NCBI GenBank assembly: GCA_030765045.1
Contig: CM060964.1
Location: forward strand, 321,912,013 to 321,976,012
Direction of reading: 5' to 3'
Length of the DNA: 64,000 nt
Origin: Tenodera sinensis
Lineage: Eukaryota > Arthropoda > Insecta > Mantodea > Mantidae
Below the pieces are notes generated by a model. That model was given only the letters and a program-made list of their open reading frames with translations, made no database searches and was not told where the DNA came from. Positions within the stretch are counted from its first letter, which is position 1. Each line of letters starts with the position of its first letter. The translations under genes and the position numbers were made by a program. Positions 1-11,621 of this stretch are shown here, one piece after another.

Positions 1-710
1 CCTTATATTTACTGAATAATTATTCATTTCAAAACCTGCACCACAATGCAGACAAATATGCCATCTCTTAAAAAGAATGTTCTTCCAAGGTAATATAACA
101 AAGGCATATTTCTATGTATTTTATTTGAAATTACTTCTAAAGAACTGAGAAACTGGAAGGTGAATGCATGCCATATGTTCTCTTTTACCCTTCTAACAAA
201 GTGTATTTCCACAGAAAAAATAAATGAAACATTAAATTAACAGCTATATATTTATTTACTTGATGTAGCATTATAATAATGATGATGATGATAGTAATAA
301 TTTATTGTAGTTCATATGTTAATATACACATACATAACATTTATAAATACAATAAATAATTTTACAATAAAATTAAAATGTACATACATTCATTTTAAAA
401 AAATAGATGGTTAGTTCATATATAAGTCCTTAGTTATTAAATATTTTTGAAAATTTCTGTTTAAACTGTACTTTTGAGATGCTGAGTGCCTTTTTAATTT
501 TGGTGGTACTTTGTTCCTCTTATAAATTATACCTTTCCAAGTAACACCTTTGTTTACATTGTGTGTGTAAGTCAAAATTGTTCCATGTATCATTTTCATG
601 TATCTGATTATTCCTTGTTAAGGTTTATCTACTACATAAATATATTCTATAAACATAAAGAGAATAAATAATAAAAGTGTCCCTGAATGATACTCTTGGT
701 TTTAATTTCT
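1..710. other. AT-rich sequence without a recognisable gene
   Basis: Only short reading frames without recognisable motifs are seen on either strand. A small imperfect ATG/ATA run lies near 275-300. I see no host exon or transposon end before the Tc1-type end at about 711. Confidence 0.5.
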
Positions 711-1894
711 ATACAAAGGTGGACAGAAGTATTCAAATCTATAGATATGCAACTTTAAATGTTGAATTACTCGACACAGAAGGTGGAATTATTTATTATT
801 TCCTGATTCCACTAAGCATTATCGTATGTTTCAAACACATACAGTACACGAAACATGTGATTTCCCTTAAAAGCATTGTTAACTTAGAGCACATTTGAAT
901 GTGTCACATGATCAGCAGTAAAACACAATAATCAACAGAAATGTTGTTTGCAACTTCAGCTATGAGTGGCCACAGTCAAAATGGGGGGAAAAGGAAAAGA
1001 GATGACCCTAGAGGACAGAAAAATATTCCTACATATGCATGAACAAAATAAGACAAAAAGAAATTGGAAAAGCTGAACACAGAAATCCATTCACTGTGTG
1101 TGTTGTCGTCCAAAGCTATAAAACGATTAATACCATAATAAATCACCCCAGGAAAGGTGCTCCACCAAAACTTCGTTCTAGAGATGAAAGACAAATGCTG
1201 AAAATGGTGAAGCAAAATCCAAGAATAGCAGCAACAGAAATTAGAGCACATAAGGAAGAACATCTTGGAAAGGTGTTTCATGAAAGAACACGTCATAGGG
1301 TCCTGAACCATACTGGATACAATTCGAGAACGCCAAGAAGAAAACAATATGTAAGTAAACAAGAAAAAGCATTTAGTATTTTCCAATGAGTATGTAATGA
1401 ACAATGAGTTCTGGGATTGTCTACTATGGTCAGATGATAGCAAGTTCAATGTATTCCAAAGCGATGGCCAATTAAAGGTGTGAAGACAGAAGAATACTGA
1501 ATGGAATCTTCAAAATATGGAAGCTACGGTCAAACTGGGGATGGCAGCATAATGGTGGGGCGATGTACGCCATCAAGTGGCGTGGATGAACTAGCTTTTA
1601 TTGATGGCAATATATGACAATGTTTATTTCCAAGAAGACAACAATCCCACACACACCTCAAAAGTTGCGTGGTTATGGAACACTTACAACACACCCCACA
1701 TACTCAAAACACCACTTCAATCACCTGACTTGAACCCCTAGCAAGAATTGGAAGATAGGTTCAGGAAACACCACATGACAAGCAAAACAAGACTGAAAGA
1801 CATTATTCTCTCGGAATGGAATAACACTGATTCAAACTTAACTATAGCTAAATAAGGAAAAATTGAAGCTATTAACAGTGAAGCAACAAGATTC
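711..1894 (+). mobile_element. Tc1-like transposon remnant with broken transposase
   Basis: A Tc1-type terminus (GGTGGACAGAAGTATTCAAA at about 718) precedes a degenerate transposase reading on the plus strand from about 981. The N-terminal helix-turn-helix part includes GAPPKLRSRDERQML (about 1160). Remnants of the DDE core follow: SDDSKFN near 1435, QEDNNPTHTS near 1637, and SPDLNP then QELEDRF near 1720-1760. Stops and frameshifts separate these blocks, so the gene is dead. The transposase end at about 1895 runs straight into the left arm of a palindromic repeat, and no matching right terminus is visible. The family assignment rests on the ordered motifs. Confidence 0.8.
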
Positions 1895-2070
1895 TAAAGT
1901 AAGAACAAATTAGAAACTAAAAACTTCACTTATCTTAGTATGATTTGCTGCTGACCCTGGGTTTCAAGCTATGTCCAGCTCATTCTCAAAGCCATATATA
2001 GCTTGAAACCCAGGGTCAGCAGCAAATCATACTAAGTGAAGTTTTTAGTTTCTAATTTGTTCTTACTTTA
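1895..2070. repeat. Palindromic foldback (MITE-like) repeat
   Basis: The left arm (1895 to about 1977) and right arm (about 1996-2070) are near-perfect reverse complements of roughly 75 bp around a loop of about 20 bp. Both outer ends read TAAAGTAAGAACAAATTAG. One arm has a 5-base duplication (TATCT). There is no coding content. It may be a foldback MITE that replaced the right end of the Tc1 element, or a snap-back rearrangement of it. Confidence 0.8.
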
Positions 2071-2342
2071 ACTATACCTGTCGCAAAATTTAATGGTGGA
2101 TGGCTCAACACATCCAATTATAGGCTTGCCACGCCTTGCAGTGTTGTAGAGAAACACACTGTGAAATCGGGCTGTACAGTCAGTGATATATAATTTGCAC
2201 CCACAAAATTTATTTTTACAACAGGAGAAAAATACCATTCCAGTATTGAGACAAACAAAACAAAACATAACAGATTTTTTAAATCAATTAAGCATTTTTG
2301 AGTTTATGCGAGACTAACGCACAGCAATTGATTTTTTTATAT
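2071..2342. other. Flank of the LTR element, no gene seen
   Basis: No coding signal is recognised. The last four bases (ATAT, 2339-2342) are the left target-site duplication of the LTR retrotransposon that starts at 2343. Confidence 0.6.
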
Positions 2343-2844
2343 TGAGACAGAATATTAGAAGACCCCAATAGAAAATCGTTCATGTAAATGTTTGTTAAAA
2401 GTATAAATATTAGAATTGTTTGTGTTCCATAATAAAAATAGGAGACGATAATTGGGATCACTTCCCTAACGAGAAAGAACTATTTGCGCGGATGAATACC
2501 GCGGATGAAGATGGAAAAGGCGGTGTGTTGCATCAAAAGGACGCCAAGAAATAGTTCATTATCGTCTATATGTTCAAGGTGATAAGACGTGTTTTGGTAG
2601 CATGGGAACATGGAACTTTCACCAAACTTTTATCCAGCATAAATTCTACTAAATTAAAAAAGTGTAAAGGTTTTTAAATATTTTATATGGTGCTGAGAGT
2701 GTAAAGTATCGAAGTGTTAATAAATAAATACATTGTGATAAAGAAACATTGATATATGCATTCCATCCGTTACCACGACCTTGTAGATAGAAAACGAGTC
2801 TCATAGCACAGCCCATTCCATTAGCTACATTAAAAACGGCATCA
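2343..2844 (+). repeat. 5' LTR of element 1
   Basis: This is a direct repeat of 6913-7414. It has a TATA-like TATAAATA at 2402-2409 and an AATAAA signal at 2719-2724, so promoter and polyadenylation functions are plausible. The ends are TG...CA. Confidence 0.93.
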
Positions 2845-2847
2845 AAA

Positions 2848-2867
2848 TGGCTTACCCAACGTGGAGC
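2848..2867 (+). promoter_or_regulatory. Primer-binding site of element 1
   Basis: Three bases after the 5' LTR, TGGCTTACCCAACGTGGAGC begins with the TGG that pairs with a tRNA CCA end. The other copy has nearly the same sequence at 53294. The priming tRNA was not identified. Confidence 0.7.
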
Positions 2868-3173
2868 TCGAATTTAGGATGGAATGCAAATTACGGGAAT
2901 TGAAATCACGATAAACATCAAGTGACGCCATATCATCGCGCCAAAGGAAAGAAGACGCCATTAGACCATCGTTTGATATCAAGACCAGAACACCAATGAA
3001 TGGATAATCAACGATACATCAGGACACCGATGCACAGATAATCAACGCGGGAAAACACCGGAGATCATCTAGCGAAGCCAACTGCCCAGGAGACGTACAT
3101 AACTGGACGAAGCAACGAAAAAAAAAGTAGGATCAAAAATTTTTGTTTTCACATATAGTTTATTTTCATTTTT

Positions 3174-5231
3174 ATGTTACTGAGAAGCGGCAAAGTAGTG
3201 GGACTTTTAACCCTAAGTGAATTGAATAAAGAAATTAAAATGTCGCGAAAAGAGATAGAAACAGGAGTGGGGGAAGGGGCAGATAGGCCTAGTTATCAAA
3301 TAGAACTAGAAAGTGAGGAACTGCTAGCAATAAGCAAAGACCAAAGGTTATTAATGATCATGTTTGAAAGACTAGAACAGAAAATGCAACAAAATGAGGT
3401 AGAATTAAAGCAGGACATAGAACAAAGTTTAGGTCAGAGTATAGAACAAAAACTAGAACGAAACAAAAAAGAAATAGGTCAGAAAATGGAACAAAACAAG
3501 GTAGAATTAAAACAGGACATGGAACAAAGTTTAGGTCAGAGTATAGGTCAGAAACTGGAACAGAATAAGGAAGAAATAGGTCAGAAAATGGAGGAAGTGA
3601 GACAGAATTTAGAACAGAAAATAGAATTAGGGAGACAGGAGTGTAAAGAAAATATGAAAGTAATGCAAGCTAATTTAAAATTAGTACATAAAAACTTAAA
3701 TGAGACAAAGGAAGCCTTAGAAGCTAGGATAGAAATCGTAGGAGATAGGATGGGAAAAATAGAATCAGAAATGAGAGAAAATAAGATTGTGTTAAAAGGA
3801 GAAATTGCTAGATGTAGAGATGAAATAACAGAATGTAATACAAGTGTAGACTGTAAGATTACAAATGTAAAAGCAGAAATAACTGAGGAATTAAGGAAAG
3901 AGATTGAGGTAGTAAAGAAAGACATTATTAATGAAACTGTAGAACAAATTGTAATTCCTAAAATTAAGATGATGACTGATGTGGTGCATTCGCAACAGGA
4001 TGCTATAAATGATATGAAACAAAGTCACTTAGAAATAAAGAATGATTTAAAATCAATTTGTGAAGAAATGAAAAAAGGGAAAGTAAGTTTGGCTAATGTA
4101 AATGATGTTGTGAATGCACTACAAAGGCAAGATGATTTAGATGTACGTAATGTACAAGATGAGAGTTATTTGAATAATGTACAAAATGTTGACTCACCAT
4201 ACAGAGAGAGAGGTTCACAACCAAACAATGACAACACATAACACATGTTACACCAACAGCATATTACATGAAATCACACCACCTACATTTGACGAGGAGA
4301 AGGGAGACGATCCAAAACTCTTTGTTAAGGAGATGGAAGAGTATTTTAAAGTGAAAAGGATACCAAATGAGCTTAGGATGATGATGGTCAAGAAAAGCTT
4401 AAAAACAAGGCATTAGAATGGCTCAGGTTAACACTAGCTGGTCATGAGTCGTATAGTTCATTCAGAAATTTATTCCTATCAAGGTATTGGGGCCCAGCTA
4501 AGCAAAACCAAACTAGGGTAGAGCTAGCGACAGGTAGATATGATCCAACCAAAGGGTTATCGCTAGTCGATTATTTTATGAAAGTAGCCAACAAAGGAAA
4601 GCTATTACACCCCAACTTGTCGGAAGCAGAACTAATTACCAGCATAACAAGACATTTCCCAGACACAGTGAGAACAGGGTTAATTGTTGCGAGGCCAGTA
4701 GATTTTGTAGATATGATAGAATTGCTGACAGCCTTCGAAACACAAAATGGTCGGCCTAATGAGCATAGACATAGGAACGGTCACCCAAACTCACCCATCT
4801 TAAACCGGAGCACGGCTACGAACAACCAGAGTGAGGGAGAAGATAGAAATACTAGGAGCACCCATGAAAGGGGGAGAGGGGCACACCATTTCCCACAACC
4901 ACACAATCATGGCGAGAGGATGGAGAACGCAAGACAGCGGAACCACGACACAATACCGAGGGGTGAATCGAGATACAGAACATATACATATGATCGTGGA
5001 AGACCAGGAGACCGTACCCATCAAGTGAATCACATACAATTCTGTAGGGAATACTTCAACAACCAAAGACCATCATACAACAGAGGTTCACGCCAAAGGG
5101 GCAGAAACCAATGGTACACTGACAACATAAGACAACAGGAAGTAGATGAAAATGTGCCAAATAGGGCAGATGCTGCACAGAATACAGAAACAACAACCAC
5201 CACCAACACTCAGGGAAATTACAACAACTAA
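3174..5231 (+). pseudogene. gag: gag of element 1, frameshifted
   Basis: The ATG at 3174 (MLLRSGKVVG) opens a frame homologous to the intact gag at 53575. Residues 60-150 are coiled-coil repeats rich in EQK, LEQN and LGQ blocks. Relative to the intact copy, two bases are missing near 4231-4235, giving a stop at 4239, and one A is missing from an A-run near 4401-4405. The frame is therefore broken twice and returns to phase for 4578-5231. The capsid-like segment (FDEEKGDDPKLFVKEMEEYF, about 4290) and an Arg/His-rich tail are recognisable. The end carries GGGAAAT at 5213-5219, a canonical -1 slippery heptamer in the gag frame. Confidence 0.92.
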
Positions 5232-5250
5232 GTTCGTCCCAACTGACTGA

Positions 5251-5628
5251 ATGACCAACACGAAACCCAAGAGATTGACAATTGACATTGACACTACGAT
5301 GGCTGCTCAAAGGGAATTGTCAGAGAAGGAAAAATGTCAGTTGGCATTCAGAAGATTAGAGCAAAAGGCTGAAAAAGGGAGGAACAAGGTAAAAAGACTC
5401 GTCAGAAAATGGTCCCCACAAATTGGAGAAAAGGTGCTCTTAAAAAGCCACAAAGCATCCAAGGCATCTGAGAAAAGGTCTGGAAAGATGGAGCTATTGT
5501 ACACTGGACCACTGGTCATAACAAAACAGCTGGGTGACCACACGTATGAGCTACAGAATACAAATGGCAAGTTGGTAGGAAGATACCATAAAAATAAATT
5601 AAAGCCATACAAAGAAAGGACCAAATAG
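5251..5628 (+). pseudogene. pol: Integrase C-terminal fragment of element 1
   Basis: About 125 codons match the last part of the integrase of the intact copy (58620-58997), including the GPY/F-like module TGPLVITKQLGDHTYEL. The fragment sits directly behind the gag stop because the rest of pol was removed by the internal deletion. It lacks all catalytic integrase residues. Confidence 0.9.
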
Positions 5629-6384
5629 CCTTTGCCAACAAATATGTAAGGCAGGAATAGTAGAGATGATGGAAAATAACAATTTTTAATGGGTTACTTA
5701 TAGAAAATTATGTTCAGATTAGAAAATACGACAAAAAAGAAAATCAACATAGTCATTGGCTATATTGACCACAAAGAGCATTGTCAACAAAGACAGATGA
5801 GGACACTGATTGTCATTAAAGAAATGAATTATAGCGACGGAAGATAATGTGTTTTTGACATAAGGATGTCAGGGACAAAAATAAAAAGGAATCAATTATG
5901 ATGACAAAGATATAATATTTTGACACAAAGATGTCGAGGGTGAATTGAGAAGAAAAATAATACAATTGCAGAATAATTATAAGTATAGTAGTTTTCTCTT
6001 ATAGAAATAAGAGACAAAGAGGTGGCAATTAGTGAAGTAAGAAAAACCATAATCAGAAAAGCAATGCCCATGAATTAAGATGGATATAGCCAATGCTAAG
6101 CTCGAAGAAATATTGAACCAAATAATAATGAATAATAACCCAATTAAGAAAAATGGTACCATTAGTAACATCAGAGTTTAAGAACCGACTCAATAACCTG
6201 CCTATACATAATAAACTTACAAGACAAAGAAGGCAAAGAACTGAATAAAATATTGCCATAAACATGATCATAATCATTAGCTCAAAATTTGTATCCTGTT
6301 TTTCTCTCCTCATAACAAAGAATACAAGTCAAAAACCAGATAATAAACCATGATACACTTAAATTATATTTGTGTCAATGTCAA

Positions 6385-6725
6385 ATGTACAATAACTGAG
6401 TATGTGTTGTATAAGAACTGAATATGTGTTGTACAATAACTGAATATGTATTGTATAATAACTGGATATGTTGTGTAATAACTGAATGTGTTGTACAATA
6501 ACTGAATATGTATTGTATAATAACAGAACATATGTGGTATGATAACTGGATATATTGTACAATAACTGAATATGTATTGTATAATAACTGGATATGTTGT
6601 GTAATAACTGAATGTGCTGTACAATAACTGAATATGTATTGTATAATAACTGAACATATGTGGTACAATAACTGAATATGTGATGTATAATGACTGAACA
6701 TGTATTGTGTAGTAATTGAATATGT
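6385..6725 (+). repeat. AT-rich tandem repeats in the 3' region of element 1
   Basis: Imperfect repeats built on AATAACTGAATATGTATTGTA (about 17-21 bp period) fill the stretch before the purine tract. The related copy has a longer array at 59755-60235. The repeats make long spurious reading frames on the minus strand. Confidence 0.85.
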
Positions 6726-6912
6726 GAAATTTATAGACATGCTGTGTCATGCCAAAACAAAAGACAAAGACAAACAGCGAAGAAGACTGTAAAGAAAAGA
6801 AAAAAAAAATATTGTACAAAGTGATTGCATCAGAGGAGTAAGGAGAAGGATTGTATTGTGTTTCAAGATTGTAAATATAGGTGACAACTTGAAAAACAAA
6901 ACAAGGGGCATA

Positions 6913-7414
6913 TGAGACAGAATATTAGAAGACCCCAATAGAAAATCGTTCATGTAAATGTTTGTTAAAAGTATAAATATTAGAATTGTTTGTGTTCCAT
7001 AATAAAAATAGGAGACGATAATTGGGATCACTTCCCTAACGAGAAAGAACTATTTGCGAGGATGAATACCGCGGATGAAGATGGAAAAGGCGGTGTGTTG
7101 CGTCAAAAGGACGCCAAGAAATAGTTCATTAGCGTCTATATGTTCAAGGTGATAAGACGTGTTTTGGTAGCATGGGAACATGGAACTTTCACCAAACTTT
7201 TATCCAGCATAAATTCTACTAAATTAAAAAAGTGTAAAGGTTTTTAAATATTTTATATGGTGCTGAGAGTGTAAAGTATCGAAGTATTAATAAATAAATA
7301 CATTGTGATAAAGAAACATTGATATATGCATTCCATCCGTTACCAAGACCTTGTAGATAGAAAACGAGTCTCATAGCACAGCCCATTCCATTAGCTACAT
7401 TAAAAACTTCATCA
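6913..7414 (+). repeat. 3' LTR of element 1
   Basis: Same length as the 5' LTR, with about seven substitutions. It is preceded by the purine-rich AACAAGGGGCA and followed by the ATAT duplication at 7415-7418. Confidence 0.93.
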
Positions 7415-7418
7415 ATAT

Positions 7419-8377
7419 ATAGATGTTTAGATAGTTAAATGTCCTCTTTTAGTAGCATAATGTTGAAATTTGAATACCTCTGTATGTCTAATATGCTTTT
7501 TTTGAAGAATACTCTGTCCAAATGAGTTTCTACACAACTGCCCCAAATTTTTGTACCATAATATGGGAATAAATGCACCCACAATAAATAAGTTTCAAAA
7601 TATATAAATCCCCATATTACTTGAAAATATCTGGATAAGAAAACTGACTTACTAATGATATTGTATATGTGGTCAATGTGTTCTACCTATTTTAGTTGGT
7701 TATCTACTATTATGTCTAAAAATGTGTGTGCTTTTTCTTTCTCACTGGTGATACACTTAATTGGTAAGCTCATATTAGTTATTCTTGTTTATTTCATTAA
7801 ATTGCATCACTTTTTTTTTACATATTGCACTTTCGATTATTCTCAAAGTACTTTGCCTTCCTGAATATTAGTTATTCATATTTATAATTATATTTATAAT
7901 GATTAGGCAGTTGACAAAATCATCTTCCCAGCAGTATGCATCAGCAATATATTTTAAGAATATTAACATTTATATTTAGTAACCTCTTTGGACATTAATA
8001 ATATTAAAAGCTTATAACCAGATGACAGTATATTTTCAAATATTTATAACTGGAAGCTTTTAAATTAGTCTTTTAATGTTTAGAGAATTATTGCTATACA
8101 TATAATTATATTTTAAATAGTTATTTGCATACATATAGCATCAATGCATGTAATTCATAAAGACTGAAGAATTAAAAAAATGACTAGCATGAAAACCATG
8201 GAATGTTTCAAATGGCTCCATTGGTTACACTAGGCTAAAAAGCTTGTGCGCTGAGTATTTTAATACATGTTAAGCTGTAAAATAAAAATGAAAAATTGGT
8301 ATTCTGAAGATCTTGAATATAACTGCAAGCTTTGTATTAATATCTTACATAAGCCATTACAAGAAACCAGGAATAGC
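7419..8377. other. Region 3' of ASCIZ: likely UTR plus old repeat sequence
   Basis: This is the downstream flank of the ASCIZ stop codon read on the minus strand, so its right part should hold the 3' UTR. The minus strand of about 7440-7640 reads weakly like the tail of a LINE reverse transcriptase (FILQKK-like context), too decayed to place. No intact gene is seen. Confidence 0.35.
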
Positions 8378-9806
8378 TTAGAGCAGCTTATCATCACTAT
8401 CTTGTTTGGATAATTCTGCAATAAGCTGCCTAAATTCATCAATGTCAGTTTGTGTTTCCATGTGACTAGTTTCTGATATTGATGCTTTTGGGTTAAACCA
8501 GTTATTACTGCTGTTAAGGCTGTAATTGCTTAAACATCCAGAAAGAGCAGTCTGAGTTTCTGTTGACACCAATATGGAATCATCCGAGGTAGCAAACTGA
8601 GGCCATGCTGTCTGAGTTTCATTATTTACAAACTCCAGTGCTGAGAACAATACATCATCACAAGTTTGAGTGCACATATTTGAAGAAGGAAGCTCAAAAG
8701 ATGGAAAATCTTCAGTCGTTTGTGTTTCAATGTTTGAGCTTAGAGTGAATGATGTGTCTCCATCAGTACACTCCGCAAGGAATGAATTAGTGATTTCTAC
8801 TTCTGTTTGGGTTTCTGTATTGCATGAGCGATTTGCCCCGAAGACATCCACAGGATTTCGCTCAAGAATGTTTTCCATCTGTGCTGCTGAGTAGCCTGGT
8901 TCATCTGTTAAGGCTAAGGTGGTTGTGTTCTCTCGACAAGAAGTGCTTGCTAAATCTTGCTCAAAGTTTTGCGTAGAAGCCCGAGTTGCTGCTACAAAGC
9001 TGCAATTAGAATTATCCTCAAAGTATCTTTGTAGATTACTCGTCTGAGAGTCAGAATTAACATTTACTTTGCAGGATTCTGTTTCGAAAAGAGCAAAATT
9101 TAGATCAGTTTGAGTCACACTGTTGCTTAATAACTCCTCTTGATCAATCAGTGATTTCATTACAACAGGACTGGTCTGTGTACCTGAAGAATTTTTCTGA
9201 TGGCCCCACAGATCTGGAATTCCTTCATCAATACCAATTCTATAGGAGCTAGCATTATCAGTCAAGGATAAATCTGCTGTGGAAGAAAATTCATCTAATG
9301 TTTCCAATTGCAGATCATTTAGATGATACATACTATTATCCTGATGCCTTTGACTTGTCTGGGTTTCCATACTTTTTCTACGCTGCTCATTTCCATCAGG
9401 TATTGCACTTTTTGATTCAAAAAATTTGTTCTCTGGAGTTATAGAAATGTCAGCATTCTGCATAGCTTTCATGAGAATGCTATCTTCATTGGTTTGGGTC
9501 TGTGCACTAATCTTTGGTTGTTTCCATTTTCCTACAACTCCGGTTTGAGTCTGGGCGGACATCCTCCGTTTATTTGCTCTTTCGCAAGCCTTAGTTGGGC
9601 TAGATGCTTTTCGTGATCTTTTGGAATCTGCCGTGCATGCATCAGTCTGTACTCCTTTTTCAGTAGTACCTCCTGAACATTTTCCAGAAAGCTCACTAAG
9701 TGCAACTGCAGCAAGAAGATGTACAGGTACAATGATTGTAATTGGAGTAGAACAATCACCATTGGACGTTGAATTCTCCATCTCAGAAACCTCAGCTATC
9801 AGTGCT
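8378..9806 (-). CDS. ASCIZ: ASCIZ/ATMIN last coding exon: TQT-rich LC8-binding region
   Basis: The exon starts after the acceptor TTTTTTACAG (9816-9807) and ends at the TAA at 8380-8378, giving 475 codons. It encodes the disordered C-terminal region of ASCIZ, the transcription factor that drives and senses dynein light chain LC8. At least ten TQT-type LC8 motifs are visible, including SAQTQT (twice), METQTS, GTQTSP, VTQTDL, TETQTEV, IETQTTED, CTQTCDD, NETQTAW, TETQTAL and METQTDI. A basic patch (KRSRK, then ANKRRMS) near its start could be a nuclear signal. The exon joins in frame (AA|A lysine) to the zinc-finger exon at 23412-23623. No frameshifts are seen. The assignment is firm because fingers and TQT array occur in the family order. 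Confidence 0.93.
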
Positions 9807-10695
9807 CTGTAAAAAACCAAGTTGCATTACATTTTCATTTATGAATGCAGCAGACTTCTGAGAGCTTGTCTGTGGAGACAAGACAATCATTTATATTCAA
9901 ATAAAGCTTATCAGAATACGAAAATAATAAGAGACCCAGTTTTACCTAGATATCAAAAATACACTTATGTTTGTTAAAGTATGTTGGAACATTTTATCAA
10001 GCTTTTACTGCAAAATATTAGTAATCTACTGTAAATATTCCCATGTAAAGTGATTGAGAAAGCGTGTCTATCTTTTTGGCTTTTGAACACACTCAGGTCA
10101 GAGATATTTTGAAAATTCCACAAATATTGCCAACAGTTAAATGAAAGGAACCAAAAGCATAAGGTCTGAACATTACAAATTATAGGTAGCATAGTCAAGA
10201 GATGATGCTAGTTTCAATGCAGCTGAGTTAAAGCTTATGGCTAGTACATCACAGAAACTATACCAGGTGGAAGGTACTGATTCAGCCTTAGTCAACCCAG
10301 GATTCTACACAATGAGTGTAACAAATATGTACAATACAATTATTATCAATAAACAGCTGTTTACATGAAAAAAAAAATTGTGTAAAATATTTGGAGACAT
10401 CTAGCTTCTTGTTGAATGGATATAAACAGTTTTTTATTTCACAAATTGTTATGCAAACTTTGTGTGAACTATGCTGTAATACCTTTTTATCTTAATTCGA
10501 ATGAATTTAGCCACCACTGAATATTAAAATGCCATGCAAAGTTTAATTTCTAAGAGAAACGTGGTATCACCACATTGTATGTTCTCACCTTGGTGATTGA
10601 ATGGCTGGTACATTAGGATGGAAGGGAGGTATCACCTGGTGTTACTAAAAGTGAGGAGGAAGAGAAGGGTAGTCAAAAAGCTCATGGGCCAGGTA

Positions 10696-11621
10696 CAGGG
10701 TTGCCAACTTTTAAAAGTAAAATTATCGTACCAGCCACTCAAAATTATAGATTTGGACTCAAAATTATCGTACATCATAAATCAAATGCTACAACAATAC
10801 AAATATCAGTATATTACTTATGAAAATATACGAGTAATGATGTTTATTATATCCACTTACAAGATTGATGACCTCAACAAATATTACAACTTTAGCACTT
10901 ATGTTTCTCGCACTATTCATCTGAAAGTTCAGCTTCCTCAACCGTTGCAGCATTGCACAAATTTGTTGTTGAGATAAACCTTAACATCTTCTCAGTGACT
11001 TGCAGATTTTAAGATCTACCACATTCTTTCATAAGTTGAGACGACAAAATGAGTTCATTTACCGTATCTAGTGCCAATCTGTTTCTAACTTTGGTTTTTA
11101 TTAAACCCAGTTTAGAAAAAAAAACTCTTTCACAAGAAGTGTTTCTGTGGGGCAAAGAAACCACTGATAATGCAAAGGCCGCCAGTTCTTTGAAATCAGT
11201 ATGTCCACCAAGGTGGCATGTGTTTAACAGCACTCCAGAAACTGCCAGGTTCAGGCATGTTCTTTATTTCACACGGAATATCACGTATTCCGAGTTTTCT
11301 ACATTGATCATCAATTTTCTGAACAGTGCCGTCTTCATTGAGATTATCAGACCTGGGCACACTGACAATAAGAGGATAAAGGGTAGCAGGCTTAGTAGCT
11401 ATGGGTTGGAGACAGACAATGAGGACAAAAGTGGTGTTATTTGTAATTAGTTTCACTTCGCTGGAGTGACAAACCAGTGAAAGTGATATTTCGCCGATAT
11501 CGAACTATCATACTTTCAAATTATCGTACACCCCCATAATTATCGTACGGGTTGACAACCATCGTACAAACATTAAAATTATCGTATGCCCCCATAATTA
11601 TCCTACGAGTTGGCAACCCTG
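10696..11621 (-). mobile_element. Non-autonomous hAT transposon A with transposase C-terminal fragment
   Basis: Ends are CAGGGTTGCCAAC and its inverse GTTGGCAACCCTG. The flanks carry an 8-bp duplication with one mismatch (GCCAGGTA at 10688-10695, GTCAGGTA at 11622-11629), which fits hAT. On the minus strand, 11009-11450 reads as the C-terminal hAT dimerisation region, with HRNTSCERVF and KVRNRLALDTVNELI, interrupted by a frameshift. The rest of the transposase is absent. Sub-terminal AATTATCGTA repeats occur at both ends. A sister copy is at 26933-28119. Confidence 0.9.

Larger units (their letters stand above)
2343..7414 (+). mobile_element. Non-autonomous Ty3/Gypsy-type LTR retrotransposon, deleted copy (element 1)
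   Basis: Two 502-bp LTRs (2343-2844 and 6913-7414) begin TGAGACAG and end ATCA. They are flanked by a 4-bp target duplication, ATAT (2339-2342 and 7415-7418). Inside are a primer site, a leader, a frameshifted gag, a short piece of integrase C-terminus, an AT-rich 3' region with tandem repeats and a purine tract (AACAAGGGGCA) before the 3' LTR. Compared with the related copy at 52751-60963, about 3.05 kb carrying protease, RT, RNase H and the integrase core is missing, with the junction near 5240-5255. By eye the LTRs differ at about 7 of 502 positions, so the insertion is moderately young. Confidence 0.95.

Noticed and set aside
6359..6819. Minus-strand Tyr/Ile/Gln-rich frames (also 59747-60215)
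   Set aside because: Translations of the AT-rich tandem array in the LTR elements; several frames open at once and antisense to the element.
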